In this document: one piece after another, positions 31,777 to 41,206 of the stretch
Layout: each line of letters starts with the position of its first letter
Position numbering within the stretch: the stretch's first letter is position 1
Assembly: GCF_016595155.1 (NCBI RefSeq)
Contig: NZ_JAENGP010000004.1
Location: 124,001 to 188,000 of the forward strand
DNA length: 64,000 bases
Source of the DNA: Advenella mandrilli
GTDB lineage: Bacteria; Pseudomonadota; Gammaproteobacteria; Burkholderiales; Burkholderiaceae_B
Direction: 5' to 3'
Notes under the pieces: generated by a model
The model's input: the letters and a program-made list of their open reading frames with translations, nothing else
The model's database searches: none
Told to the model about the DNA's origin: nothing
Position numbers and translations under genes: made by a program

Positions 31777-33096
31777 ATGACAACACTAAACGAGACACAT
31801 AACCCCCAACTGCAAAGCTGGGTAGATTCCGCCAACGTACCAGGTAACGGTTTTCCTATCCAAAACCTGCCTTTTGCTTCATTTCGCCAGGCCGGATCAC
31901 AAGAATCATTCCGCCCAGGCGTTGCCATTGGCAACCAGATTGTTGACCTGGCCGCACTGGCAAACCTGAACCTGTTTGATGGCAAAGCCCAAGAGGCCCT
32001 GAATGCCTGCCGTGGCACCCACCTGAACGAACTCATGGCCCTGGGCCAGGAATACTGGTCTGCACTACGCCTGGCCCTGTCCCGCGCCCTGCAAAGCGGG
32101 TCTGACTTGCAAGCCAGCATCCAAGCACTACTGGTACCCCAGGCCAATGCCGAATACACGACTGCAGCAAAAATTGGCGACTACACCGATTTTTATATTT
32201 CCGTCCATCATGCTACTGCCGTCGGCAAACAGTTCCGCCCCGACAATCCTTTGTTGCCCAACTACAAATGGATTCCCATCGGCTATCATGGCCGCGCGTC
32301 AAGCATTGGCGTATCAGGCCAGCAGTTTCATCGTCCGGTTGGGCAATTGCGTCCAACCACTGAAGATGGCAAACCGGAATTAAGTCCTTGCAAACGCCTT
32401 GATTACGAACTGGAATTAGGTGTTTTCATTGGCAGCGGCAACCCGCTTGGCCATCGCGTCACAATAGAAGATGCCTCCAGACACATTTTTGGCCTGTGCA
32501 TTTTGAATGACTGGTCTGCCCGTGATTTGCAAGCTTGGGAATACCAACCGCTTGGCCCATTCCTGGCCAAAAACTTTGCCAGCACGATTTCTCCATGGGT
32601 GGTTACCACAGAAGCCCTGCTACCCTTCAAGACTGCCTTCTCTCATCCGGCCGAAGACCCTCAGCCCCTTGAGTACTTAAGCTCTGAAGAAAACAGCCAG
32701 GCCGGTGCCTATGATCTTAAACTGGAGGTTTTGCTAAGCACCGAACAGTCGCGTAGTAGCAATCAGCAGCCGGCACACCTGGCCAGCAGTAATTTCAAGG
32801 ACGCCTACTGGACCATTGCCCAAATGGTCACGCACCACACCGTCAATGGTTGCAATCTGCAACCCGGAGACTTGCTGGGTTCGGGCACACTGTCGGGTCC
32901 CAACCCCGAAGAAGCAGGTTCATTGCTTGAATTAAGCGAAGGCGGCAAAAAAACCATTGACTTGCCTTGGGGTGAAAAACGCACCTTCCTGGAAGATGGC
33001 GATGAAATCATTATCAAGGGTGTTTGCCAGAAAGAAGGCTATCCAGATATCAGCCTGGGCTCTGTTTCAGGAACCGTACTGAAAGCATTGTTCTAA
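31777..33096 (+). CDS. fahA: Fumarylacetoacetase
   Basis: This 439-residue last enzyme of tyrosine/homogentisate breakdown cleaves fumarylacetoacetate to fumarate and acetoacetate. It has an N-terminal SH3-like domain and the FAH catalytic domain. Metal and substrate motifs include YTDFYISVHHATAVGKQF, PIGYHGRASSIG, LDYELELGVFIG and LNDWSARDLQAWEYQPLGPF. Homogentisate dioxygenase, its usual operon partner, is not present in this window. A terminator follows the gene. Confidence 0.95.
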   Translation: MTTLNETHNPQLQSWVDSANVPGNGFPIQNLPFASFRQAGSQESFRPGVAIGNQIVDLAALANLNLFDGKAQEALNACRGTHLNELMALGQEYWSALRLALSRALQSGSDLQASIQALLVPQANAEYTTAAKIGDYTDFYISVHHATAVGKQFRPDNPLLPNYKWIPIGYHGRASSIGVSGQQFHRPVGQLRPTTEDGKPELSPCKRLDYELELGVFIGSGNPLGHRVTIEDASRHIFGLCILNDWSARDLQAWEYQPLGPFLAKNFASTISPWVVTTEALLPFKTAFSHPAEDPQPLEYLSSEENSQAGAYDLKLEVLLSTEQSRSSNQQPAHLASSNFKDAYWTIAQMVTHHTVNGCNLQPGDLLGSGTLSGPNPEEAGSLLELSEGGKKTIDLPWGEKRTFLEDGDEIIIKGVCQKEGYPDISLGSVSGTVLKALF

Positions 33097-33113
33097 GCGC
33101 TTTTCATTGCAGC

Positions 33114-33146
33114 AAAAAAAGGACGGTTGAGATACCGTCCTTTTTT
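33114..33146. terminator. Bidirectional intrinsic terminator (fahA / aroC)
   Basis: A seven-pair G/C stem GGACGGT..ACCGTCC (33121-33140) with a six-base loop is flanked by seven A on the left and six T on the right. It can thus end transcripts from both sides. It lies between convergent genes. Confidence 0.9.
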
Positions 33147-33175
33147 ATTGGCAGGAAATTGCCCACAACCGGCAA

Positions 33176-34234
33176 TCAGCAGCGATAAGCCCGCTGCCTG
33201 AGTGCGTGATCAATCAGGATCAGCGCCAGCAAGGCTTCAGCAATCGGCGTTGCGCGAATACCCACGCAAGGATCGTGCCTGCCCAGGGTTTGCACCATAA
33301 CCGGCTCGCCCGCCTTGTTAACCGATTGACGTTCGATGCGAATACTGGAGGTTGGCTTGATGGCCAGGGACACCGTAATGTCCTGTCCGGTGGAAATGCC
33401 CCCCAAGATGCCGCCTGCATGATTGCTTAAATAGCCATCAGGCGTCAATTCATCGCCATGTTCAGAGCCGCGTTGCGCCACGGACTCGAATCCGGCACCA
33501 ACCGACACCCCCTTCACGGCGTTTAGACCCATCATGGCATGGGCAATATCGGCATCAAGACGGTCATAAATAGGTTCACCCCAGCCTGCAGGCAGGTTTT
33601 GGGCCACTACTTCTATACGCGCACCAATAGAATCGCCGTCCCTTCTCAATTCATCCATGTAATTTTCCAGTTCCGGAACCAGACTTTGGTTAGCCGAAAA
33701 AAACGGGTTATTGGCGACATGATCCCAGGAAATGAAGGGAATTTCGATAGGACCCAACTGGCTCATATAGCCACGGATAACAGTGCCAAACTCTTGTTTA
33801 AGCCATTTTTTGGCCACCGCACCGGCCGCCACCGTGGGCGCGGTTAAACGGGCCGAAGAACGACCGCCCCCCCGCGGATCGCGAATACCGTATTTTTTCC
33901 AGTAAGTGAGGTCTGCATGACCGGGACGGAATGTATCCGAAATGGCTGAATAATCTTTGCTGCGCTGGTCCTGGTTACGAATAAGTAAGCCAATGGGCGT
34001 TCCGGTGGTTTTACCTTCGTAAACACCAGACAGAATTTCCACCTGATCGGGCTCCTGACGTTGGGTCACGTGCCGTGAGGTCCCGGGCCTGCGCCTGTCC
34101 AGTTCTTGCTGGATATCTTCAGCTGACAGCGCCATGCCGGCCGGGCAGCCATCAATAACACAACCAATGGCCGGCCCGTGCGACTCGCCAAAATTGCTAA
34201 CCGTAAAAATTTTTCCTAATGTATTACCTGACAT
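33176..34234 (-). CDS. aroC: Chorismate synthase
   Basis: This 352-residue FMN-dependent last enzyme of the shikimate pathway is counted from [10 protein letters not shown] (34234). Signatures are [40 protein letters not shown] and the [12 protein letters not shown] block with its conserved arginines, then GGISTGQDI. The length is normal. It shares the terminator with fahA. Confidence 0.97.
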   Translation of the reverse strand: MSGNTLGKIFTVSNFGESHGPAIGCVIDGCPAGMALSAEDIQQELDRRRPGTSRHVTQRQEPDQVEILSGVYEGKTTGTPIGLLIRNQDQRSKDYSAISDTFRPGHADLTYWKKYGIRDPRGGGRSSARLTAPTVAAGAVAKKWLKQEFGTVIRGYMSQLGPIEIPFISWDHVANNPFFSANQSLVPELENYMDELRRDGDSIGARIEVVAQNLPAGWGEPIYDRLDADIAHAMMGLNAVKGVSVGAGFESVAQRGSEHGDELTPDGYLSNHAGGILGGISTGQDITVSLAIKPTSSIRIERQSVNKAGEPVMVQTLGRHDPCVGIRATPIAEALLALILIDHALRQRAYRC

Positions 34235-34289
34235 TTTTCTCTTACCCAAATCGTTTTTATTTCTGCTGTTTATAGTTTATATATCTTGT

Positions 34290-35774
34290 TCAAGAAGAAC
34301 AACTTACCGCAATCTCATTGGCCCACTCGGGTGGCAAGGCGGCAAATTGCGCCATGCCGGCCTGTTCCACAAACGGGTTTCTTAATACCGTTAACAAATT
34401 TTCCATAGTTACCGGATTTTTACGCTTGGCATCCCAAATAGCCCTTTCGGCCAGATAATTGCGCAAGACATACAAAGGGTTAACCGCGTTCATGCTATCC
34501 ACCCGTTCCTGCTCGTTTCCTTCAAGACCGGCAATACGCGCTTTGTATTGCTGCAACCACTGCTGCGCAGCAGGCTGGTCTGAAAAAAGCGAAAGAAACC
34601 GAGAGTCGTCTTGCATGACTTCTGACAAATACCTGAAACTTAACGTAAAGTCTGCCTTTTGGGTATGCAGTATTTGCCACCATTGTTCAAGCAGTTGTTC
34701 ATCACCTTCCTGCCATTGCACCAAACCCATTTTGCGTATCATCTTTTCGCGAAAAGCATCGGTAAAGACAGGCTCGTAGCGATCAAGGCATTGGATTAGC
34801 GCCTCTTGGGTAACCCCTAGCGATATAAAACAATTAGCCAAACGGTATAAATTCCACAAACCTGCGGATGCCTGTTGATTCCAGGCGTACCGGCCTTCGG
34901 TGTCGGAATGGTTGCAAATATGATTGGCCTGGAACCCGTCCATGAAGCCATACGGGCCGTAATCAATGGTTAAACCCAGAATGGACATGTTGTCTGTGTT
35001 CATGACGCCATGACAAAAACCCACACATTGCCAGTCGGCCATTAACAAAGCGGTACGCTTGATGACACTATCGAGGAATCCGCAAACCATTGCCGACAAA
35101 TCGGCATCGCTTTGTGCCACCTTAACTTCATCGGCAAAAAAATGGCTAACCACATAATTGAGCAACTCGCGAAGCAGGTCTGGGCGGCGGTTAGCATACC
35201 AGTGCTCGAAAGAACCAAAACGGACAAAACTGGGTGCCACTCGCGTGACGATTGCCGCGGTTTCGGTGGTTTCCCGATAAACCGGATCATCAGACTGGGT
35301 AATGCATAAGGCCAGCGTGGTGGGTATACCCAGGCCAACCATGGCTGCACTGGCCAGATATTCGCGCACTGAAGAGCGTAAAACGGCTCGACCGTCTCCC
35401 ATGCGGGAATAGGGGGTTAGCCCCGCTCCTTTTAACTGCAGCTCCCAGTCACAGGGGAAGCCGTTAACATCGTGCCCTGCCACGGCACCCAGCAAATGCG
35501 CCCTGCCATCACCCAGCTGCCCAGCCCAAACGCCAAACTGATGGCCACTATAAACAGCCGATAAAGTCACCCCGCCTGGCAACGGAGCATTACCGGACAT
35601 GATTTGCAGGAACTCATTGCTTTCAGTTTGTGCTTGGTTAAGACCCAGCAAACCCGCAACATCGTTGTTAACATGCAGTAAGGATGGATTGTTCAGGCCA
35701 CGCGGCTGCAACCGGGTATAAAACTCGGGTGACAGTTGGGCAAAACCATTACTAACCGACAATTGGGCAAACAT
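34290..35774 (-). CDS. selO: SelO/YdiU-family protein adenylyltransferase
   Basis: This 494-residue pseudokinase-fold protein attaches AMP to protein targets and is linked to redox stress. The family motif SGHQFGVWAGQLGDGRAHLLG, KGAGLTPYSRMGDGRAVLRS and the metal-binding HGVMNTDNMSILGLTIDYGP are seen. Bacterial members usually end without the selenocysteine; here the C-terminus is VSCSS. The start MFAQLSVSNGF (35774) is preferred over upstream in-frame codons because it fits the family length. Confidence 0.93.
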   Translation of the reverse strand: MFAQLSVSNGFAQLSPEFYTRLQPRGLNNPSLLHVNNDVAGLLGLNQAQTESNEFLQIMSGNAPLPGGVTLSAVYSGHQFGVWAGQLGDGRAHLLGAVAGHDVNGFPCDWELQLKGAGLTPYSRMGDGRAVLRSSVREYLASAAMVGLGIPTTLALCITQSDDPVYRETTETAAIVTRVAPSFVRFGSFEHWYANRRPDLLRELLNYVVSHFFADEVKVAQSDADLSAMVCGFLDSVIKRTALLMADWQCVGFCHGVMNTDNMSILGLTIDYGPYGFMDGFQANHICNHSDTEGRYAWNQQASAGLWNLYRLANCFISLGVTQEALIQCLDRYEPVFTDAFREKMIRKMGLVQWQEGDEQLLEQWWQILHTQKADFTLSFRYLSEVMQDDSRFLSLFSDQPAAQQWLQQYKARIAGLEGNEQERVDSMNAVNPLYVLRNYLAERAIWDAKRKNPVTMENLLTVLRNPFVEQAGMAQFAALPPEWANEIAVSCSS

Positions 35775-35775
35775 T

Positions 35776-36156
35776 TTATTTACCCTGTTTCTTGGTGGCA
35801 CGGGCCACTTTCTTGGCCGGGCGCACATATAAAACAGCGCTTACAAACACAAGCAATGAAAGCAGGGTTTCTGCCATACCCAAATACATTGAGGCGGAAC
35901 TTAAGTCTGAATACCAACGCACGGTACCCTCCATAATGTAAAGCAGGACCAGCATGGAAGACCATTGCATGGTGTATAAATTACCTTTGTAAACACCATA
36001 CAACGGAAAAATAAGGGGCAAGGCTTTCAGGACATAGATACTGCCCCCCGGCACCAGCGGATCAAGAACCAGCTCCCACAGCACACATAACAGCAATAAG
36101 GCCAACAGACTGGCAAAACAAATATAACGGTAGACCGGATTAAGCGATATGGTCAT
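35776..36156 (-). CDS. DUF2069 inner-membrane protein
   Basis: This 126-residue protein has four transmembrane segments (about 15-32, 43-58, 66-80, 88-108), a conserved YTMQWSSMLVLLYIMEGTVR central part, and a basic tail. It belongs to the DUF2069 family of small membrane proteins in beta- and gammaproteobacteria, of unknown function. The frame is open to a TTG at 36231, adding 25 residues; I prefer the ATG at 36156 because family members usually begin just before the SLNPVYRY segment. It lies two bases from selO. Confidence 0.8.
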   Translation of the reverse strand: MTISLNPVYRYICFASLLALLLLCVLWELVLDPLVPGGSIYVLKALPLIFPLYGVYKGNLYTMQWSSMLVLLYIMEGTVRWYSDLSSASMYLGMAETLLSLLVFVSAVLYVRPAKKVARATKKQGK

Positions 36157-36335
36157 GGGCTGGTTGACAGAATAAACGGGGGTATCCTGGTCAGAAGAAA
36201 AAATTACAGGTGCAGGCACAAAAATACTCAATAATCATTTAACGTTAATTACTGTATTATAAGCGCAGCCTGGCTTAAAGCGCGGGGATAATCTTGTTAT
36301 ACTGCCCTTAAAATGGTTAATTCCCTTACTTTTTC

Positions 36336-37649
36336 ATGAAAACAGAAGACAAACAAATCTATATGGACCAGGAAGAGCACCTGGAACAAAAGCAGGAAGC
36401 CCAAGAGGCACAAGAAGAACAAGAACAGCTTTCGCGGTTTAGCGGCAAATCCCGCCTGCTATTTTATAAAGATGCCTTTCTATACGCCTTATCCAGGCTA
36501 ATGCGTGACAACCTCACGCAAGCAGCTTCCAGTCTTACTTTTACCACCGTATTGGCCATCGTTCCTTTGCTGGCGGTTGTCCTGTCCCTTTTCACCGCCT
36601 TCCCGCTGTTTACCGATTTCAAGGCCTCGCTTGACGCTTTTCTAACCAACAACCTGATGCCGCCCGCCATGTCAGAGAACATTATGGGCTATCTTAATAC
36701 GTTTGCCCAACAGGCAAGCCGACTTACCGCTATTGGGGTTGGCTTCCTGATTGTGACATCTATCATGCTCATGATGACGATAGACGAAGCGCTGAACAAA
36801 ATATGGCATATCAGGCGCCAGCGGCCAATTTCCCAGCGCATTCTGGTTTATTGGGCCATTCTGTCGTTAGGTCCCGTCATGCTGGGTGCCAGCCTGTGGG
36901 CCACCGCTTACCTGGCCCAGGAAAAATTCGGTCTGGTTGATGACTTGTCCCTGATTAGCAGCATCCTGGTTCCCATGATACCCATCCTGATGTCTGTTCT
37001 GGGATTTACCTTATTGTATTTTGTAGCGCCCAATCGCAAGATTGCCCTTAAAGACGCCTTAATTGGTGGCTCAACCACGGCTATTTTGCTGGAAATCATG
37101 AAAGTCGGCTTTACCTTTTACATAAGCCGTTTTCCTTCTTATACGCTTATTTATGGCGCATTCGCCACGATCCCTCTTTTTCTGTTATGGATCTACCTAT
37201 CGTGGCTGGTTATCCTGTTTGGTGCCTCGGTAGCGGCCATAGCCCCCCAGATCCGGCTTGGCAGTTTTCATTACAATACCCTACCAGGCACCCGGTTTAT
37301 GACTGCTATCCGTGTGTTGCGCCTGCTTCATGCTAACCGTGATGACAATCCACCCGGCAGAAGTAGTTCTTTTCTGGCTTCTTCACTAAAAATCAATCAT
37401 GATGAATTGCCAGAAGTGCTCGCCCCCCTTCAGGCAATGGGATACATTGTTAACACAACCGGAAAAAGATCTGAACGATGGGCATTGGCCAGCAGTGAAA
37501 ACGCCAGCCTAACCCCCTTGTCCAATTATTTTTTGTTTGACAATGAGGCCAATCCCCTGGATGACGAACCTGAAATTCGCCAGGCTATCCCGATGCTTCT
37601 CATGAATGATAATGCTGTCAAGCTTCGCGATATCATTAAAAAACAATAG
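36336..37649 (+). CDS. YihY/BrkB-family membrane protein
   Basis: This 437-residue protein has an acidic Gln/Glu-rich N-terminus (about 1-35), a core with six membrane segments (about 60-320) and a soluble C-terminal region of about 110 residues. The core holds [25 protein letters not shown] and [27 protein letters not shown]-type family blocks (given here from two separate parts). The family was once called ribonuclease BN, which is not supported by later work; transport or envelope roles are suspected. It stands alone between divergent and downstream genes. Confidence 0.88.
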   Translation: [437 protein letters not shown]

Positions 37650-37882
37650 CAAGCAAAACAACGCCGGCCGTCATTCTATAGGTATTAATACTGGGAAAAC
37701 GGCCGCCACCCCGTCATCAACGGGCCATACATGAAAATTTAACTTTAAAAGACTCTTTGTATGGTGTACATTTCTATATATCAAATTTCATTTATTCAGT
37801 AAAAGCAGCCAGATCCGGTTAAGAAGTTTTGAACAGTACTTAAAATATAAAAATCCGGCTGGCAAGTATCAGGGAGAGCAAT

Positions 37883-38338
37883 ATGTTGAAAATCAGCGAA
37901 GTCTTGCGTGTTAAAGGCGATACGCTTTATACGGCCACACCAGACCAAACCGTTGCCCAGGCCATTGAAACCATGAGTGTTCATGATATTGGCTCTTTAG
38001 TCATTATGGAACAGGGGCAACTGGCCGGCATGCTTACCTTTCGGGAAATTATCCGCCACCTTAGCAACAACGACAATCAGGCAGGCAACACCACCATTCG
38101 CAAAATCATGGACGATGCACCGGTTAGTATTTCACCCAATACCAATGCCAATGAGGTACAGCGTTTAATGCTTGAGCACCACGCCAGGTATGTACCGGTT
38201 ATGGATGGCCCGACCCTTATGGGCGTTATTTCATTTTACGATATGGCTCGCGCCATCCTTGAAGCTCAAAAATTTGAAAACACCATGCTCAAAGCCTATA
38301 TTCGTGACTGGCCCTCTGGCACACCAGAAGAGGAATAA
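37883..38338 (+). CDS. CBS-pair protein
   Basis: This 151-residue protein consists almost entirely of two CBS motifs (about 5-60 and 75-130). These form one Bateman module that usually binds adenine nucleotides: DQTVAQAIETMSVHDIGSLVI with GMLTFREIIR, and NTNANEVQRLMLEHHARYVPV with GVISFYDMARAIL. Stand-alone CBS proteins act as energy or redox sensors on partners. Two hairpins follow, the second a clear terminator. Confidence 0.92.
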   Translation: MLKISEVLRVKGDTLYTATPDQTVAQAIETMSVHDIGSLVIMEQGQLAGMLTFREIIRHLSNNDNQAGNTTIRKIMDDAPVSISPNTNANEVQRLMLEHHARYVPVMDGPTLMGVISFYDMARAILEAQKFENTMLKAYIRDWPSGTPEEE

Positions 38339-38353
38339 GTGTCATTGTTTTTT

Positions 38354-38418
38354 GGGCAATCTCTTCTGCGATTGCCCGTTACACAAAAAATGCACCCAAT
38401 TAAAAGGGTGCATTTTTT
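38354..38418 (+). terminator. Tandem hairpins ending the CBS gene
   Basis: GGGCAATC..GATTGCCC (38354-38377) is followed by TGCACCC..GGGTGCA flanked by A6 and T6 (38385-38418). The second is a strong intrinsic terminator that could work in both directions. Confidence 0.85.
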
Positions 38419-38549
38419 GTATCTGGCGTTTAAGCACTTACCGTTTAAACCTTAGCTAACAAAAATCATCAGCCCGGCTTTCCCGTTGTCGTTTCGGGTT
38501 ATTTAACCCAAGATGGCAAGTCTGAGATTCCAATGGCTAAGCTTTTAAC

Positions 38550-39620
38550 TTATTCAACCAGACCCAAGCCATTCAAAGCGCCCAGGTTTTGCGGCCATTC
38601 ACGCTTACGCGCATGTTGCAGCAAAATACGGGCCCAGGCAACCCAGGCTTCCCAGGCAATTCGTTTATCCCAGGCCAGCCCCCAGGATTGCAAGGCTTGC
38701 AGGCCGGCCAGCGCCTGTGTTTCAGCCGTTTCAAAGTCACCTTGTGTTAGGGCCAGTTGGGCCAGTAACAAACGCGGCTCACCCACATAAGGGTTATGAT
38801 CTATAACTGATTCAACCATCAGCCTTGCTGTCATGTTTTCAGTCAGGGGATGCATACGGGTAATCACCTGCCAGTACAAGGCCGATGCCGCCGCTTCATC
38901 CTTTCGCTCAAGAACGCCCTGCCCCTGGTTAAAAGCCGAAGGAACCGGTATGCCGGTATCTGCCGGTAATGAATGCAATACATTAACCAGCCGCGACAGC
39001 ATATGCAAAATATTGGCGGGTGGTTTTAATGGCCCGGGCCACATAGACGATACCCAATGCGGTGCCAGCTCCCGCTTTTGCTGGTAGGGATAACCGGAAA
39101 AAATCTCATCCTGCCAGCTATGCCACTGTTCACCAACGTCTGCCACAGTAAGCACAATAAAAGCCGCAACCTGGCGTGGTGTGAGGTGAGTGATTTCACC
39201 GTTATCATTGTCCAGGTCAAGACCCTCAGGGCCGATACCCTGCCCATTCAATACCGCCTGGACAAAACGGGTACGGGAAATAGCACAAAACAGGCTAACC
39301 CAGGATTCAGCCTCTTCACCAATCAGGCCACGCAAGGTTTCCCGTTCCTGCTCACGGTCAAACAGGGTCAGGTTAACGTATTCATTGCCATACACACTAT
39401 GAAACAAACCCAGCATACGCACTTCCCGTGGCTGGTCCCACAAACTTAACGCACGATACACCCCCAACAGATGATGTTTGAAGGTACCCGCCTTGTGCCA
39501 ATCTTCACTGGCATTACGGGCAAACAAAACCGCTAGCAATTGGGGTAAATCGGCATCAATCGCAGCATAATTGTCAGCTAGCAGATCGGGAACATAATGA
39601 TGTAATTCGGGCAATGACAT
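38550..39620 (-). CDS. DUF6817-like HD-type protein with TPR-like C-terminus
   Basis: This 356-residue protein has a putative HD-like alpha-helical domain in its N-terminal half: HKAGTFKHHLLGVYRALSLW, then EVRMLGLFHSVYGNEYVNLTLF, where His residues and Asp/Glu could bind a metal. It reminds me of the DUF6817 family. The C-terminal part (about 240-335) is made of TPR-like helices (AAASALYWQVITRM, EPRLLLAQLALTQGDFETAETQALAGLQ in pieces). The function is unknown. It converges on the CBS gene. Confidence 0.7.
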   Translation of the reverse strand: MSLPELHHYVPDLLADNYAAIDADLPQLLAVLFARNASEDWHKAGTFKHHLLGVYRALSLWDQPREVRMLGLFHSVYGNEYVNLTLFDREQERETLRGLIGEEAESWVSLFCAISRTRFVQAVLNGQGIGPEGLDLDNDNGEITHLTPRQVAAFIVLTVADVGEQWHSWQDEIFSGYPYQQKRELAPHWVSSMWPGPLKPPANILHMLSRLVNVLHSLPADTGIPVPSAFNQGQGVLERKDEAAASALYWQVITRMHPLTENMTARLMVESVIDHNPYVGEPRLLLAQLALTQGDFETAETQALAGLQALQSWGLAWDKRIAWEAWVAWARILLQHARKREWPQNLGALNGLGLVE

Positions 39621-39856
39621 AAATTTTTCACTAATTTGGTTAAAACTGCCAAGTTGGCAATTGTATAGCTGATAATTTTAATCCAATATATATTCCCAAT
39701 GGTTATATCCATATAATAAATAATTTCTTATGGCATTTATTCCTTCTGGTTATAATTGAAGGCCAAATAAAGCAAAAATCCCATAAAGATTTATCTGTCC
39801 ATACTGATACCCCATCTGTTTTCCATTATTCACTTTCCAACAGAGACTTATAAAAA

Positions 39857-40675
39857 ATGAACATTTTTCACTCAATCATGAAGTTGAAAAAAACACTGGT
39901 TTGCGCGACATTATCACTGGGCCTGGTTTCTTCTCCAATGGCCATTGCCCAGGAAGAACCACTGAAAATAGGCGTAACGGTTGGTCCACACGCCCAAATA
40001 GGTGAAGTCGCACGCCAGGTTGCCGAAAAACAGGGCTTGTCGGTCAAATTGATTGAATTCAGTGACTTCATCCAGCCTAATGCCGCCCTGGACACTAAAG
40101 ATATTGATCTTAATATCTACCAGCACCGCCCATTCATGAATGCCCAGAACAGCACCCGAGGTTATAAACTGGTGCCGGTGGCCGATGCGGTGGTGCAACT
40201 CATGGGTATTTATTCCAGCCGTTACAAAAACCTGGAAGACCTGCCTTCAGGCGCCACGATTGCCATTCCCAATGATCCCAGTAATGGGGCCCGTGCCCTG
40301 TTGGTATTGGAAGCGGCCAAGCTGATTAAAATCAAGGATGGCGTCACCTCTACCGCATCGCTGTTTGATATTGTAGAGAACCCCAAAAAACTTAAATTCA
40401 TTGAAATTGAAGCCGCACAATTGCCCCATTCTTTAAAAGATGTGGATGCCGCGGCAGTTAACTCGGCCTATGCCATTCCTGCCGGCCTTGACCCTGCCAA
40501 AGACACATTGGTCCTTGAAGATGAAAAAGCCGATTTCGCCGTCGTGGTCATTGCCGCCCGCGAAGATAACAAAGATGACCCCCGGGTTGCCCGGTTTATC
40601 AAGGCTTACCAATCTGATGAAGTTAAAGCATTTGTTGAAAAAACATTTCCCGGCGCCTACTTTACTGCCTGGTAA
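39857..40675 (+). CDS. MetQ/NlpA-family substrate-binding protein
   Basis: This 272-residue periplasmic binding protein of the methionine-type ABC importer family has a signal peptide (about 1-31, ending PMAIAQ) and a mature part starting EEPLKIGVTVGPHAQIGEV. DLNIYQHRPFMNAQN, IAIPNDPSNGARALLVLE and AAVNSAYAIPAGLDP are family motifs. Most relatives are lipoproteins; here there is no Cys at the processing site, so the protein should be freely soluble. metN and metI are not adjacent, so it must work with permease genes elsewhere. A strong terminator follows. Confidence 0.9.
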   Translation: MNIFHSIMKLKKTLVCATLSLGLVSSPMAIAQEEPLKIGVTVGPHAQIGEVARQVAEKQGLSVKLIEFSDFIQPNAALDTKDIDLNIYQHRPFMNAQNSTRGYKLVPVADAVVQLMGIYSSRYKNLEDLPSGATIAIPNDPSNGARALLVLEAAKLIKIKDGVTSTASLFDIVENPKKLKFIEIEAAQLPHSLKDVDAAAVNSAYAIPAGLDPAKDTLVLEDEKADFAVVVIAAREDNKDDPRVARFIKAYQSDEVKAFVEKTFPGAYFTAW

Positions 40676-40705
40676 TACAGGGTAGGAATCTGCTTGTATT
40701 AAATT

Positions 40706-40735
40706 AAAAAGCACGAATAGTTTCGTGCTTTTTTC
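40706..40735. terminator. Intrinsic terminator after the NlpA-family gene
   Basis: A perfect eight-pair stem AGCACGAA-TAGT-TTCGTGCT is flanked by A4 and T6, 30 bases past the stop codon. Confidence 0.9.
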
Positions 40736-40921
40736 TGCTCGTTCAATCTGCGCAGGAATGCAAACTCACCCACGTAAGCGTTCAGGGCATAAGAGCGAGG
40801 AAGCAACCCAAAAAAACATGCTAATAACAATAAAGATATATATAAATTAAGAATTGGTATTTAGTAACTTTAGCCAGACACCTTACACTGGTAACAAGAT
40901 AACCAATAAAACAGATCAGGT

Positions 40922-41158
40922 ATGAAAACTATTCATAAACTGCAAATACTGGCTGGCATACTTTTCTTTGCCCTTCTGGTCATGAGCTTTTCTGTTGCCG
41001 AGATTGCTTCTACCCTGAATCAGGACACTGCCCTGACAGCCAAACAAATCCTTTTATTAGTGGTACATGGTATCTGGATTACCATCTGGTCCTTATGCAT
41101 TCTTTTCACATTTCGGCTAACCTTAAAAAAAACCCCTGCTTTGGCAGGGGAGCAATAA
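40922..41158 (+). CDS. Small two-helix membrane protein
   Basis: This 78-residue protein has two transmembrane helices (about 7-27 and 43-64) separated by a short polar loop, and a basic tail (LTLKKTPALAGEQ). No family is recognised. It starts with ATG at 40922 after CAGGT. Near the stop, CCCCTGC..GCAGGGG forms a hairpin overlapping the last codons, perhaps an attenuating terminator. Confidence 0.6.
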   Translation: MKTIHKLQILAGILFFALLVMSFSVAEIASTLNQDTALTAKQILLLVVHGIWITIWSLCILFTFRLTLKKTPALAGEQ

Positions 41159-41206
41159 ACTATTATTGTTTTTTCTAGTTAATTTCTTTATTTAACCATA
41201 TAAAAA

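Noticed and set aside
39621-39856. SAM or methionine riboswitch ahead of the MetQ/NlpA-family gene
   Set aside because: The 236-base spacer is A/T-rich with no conserved multi-stem architecture that I can draw.
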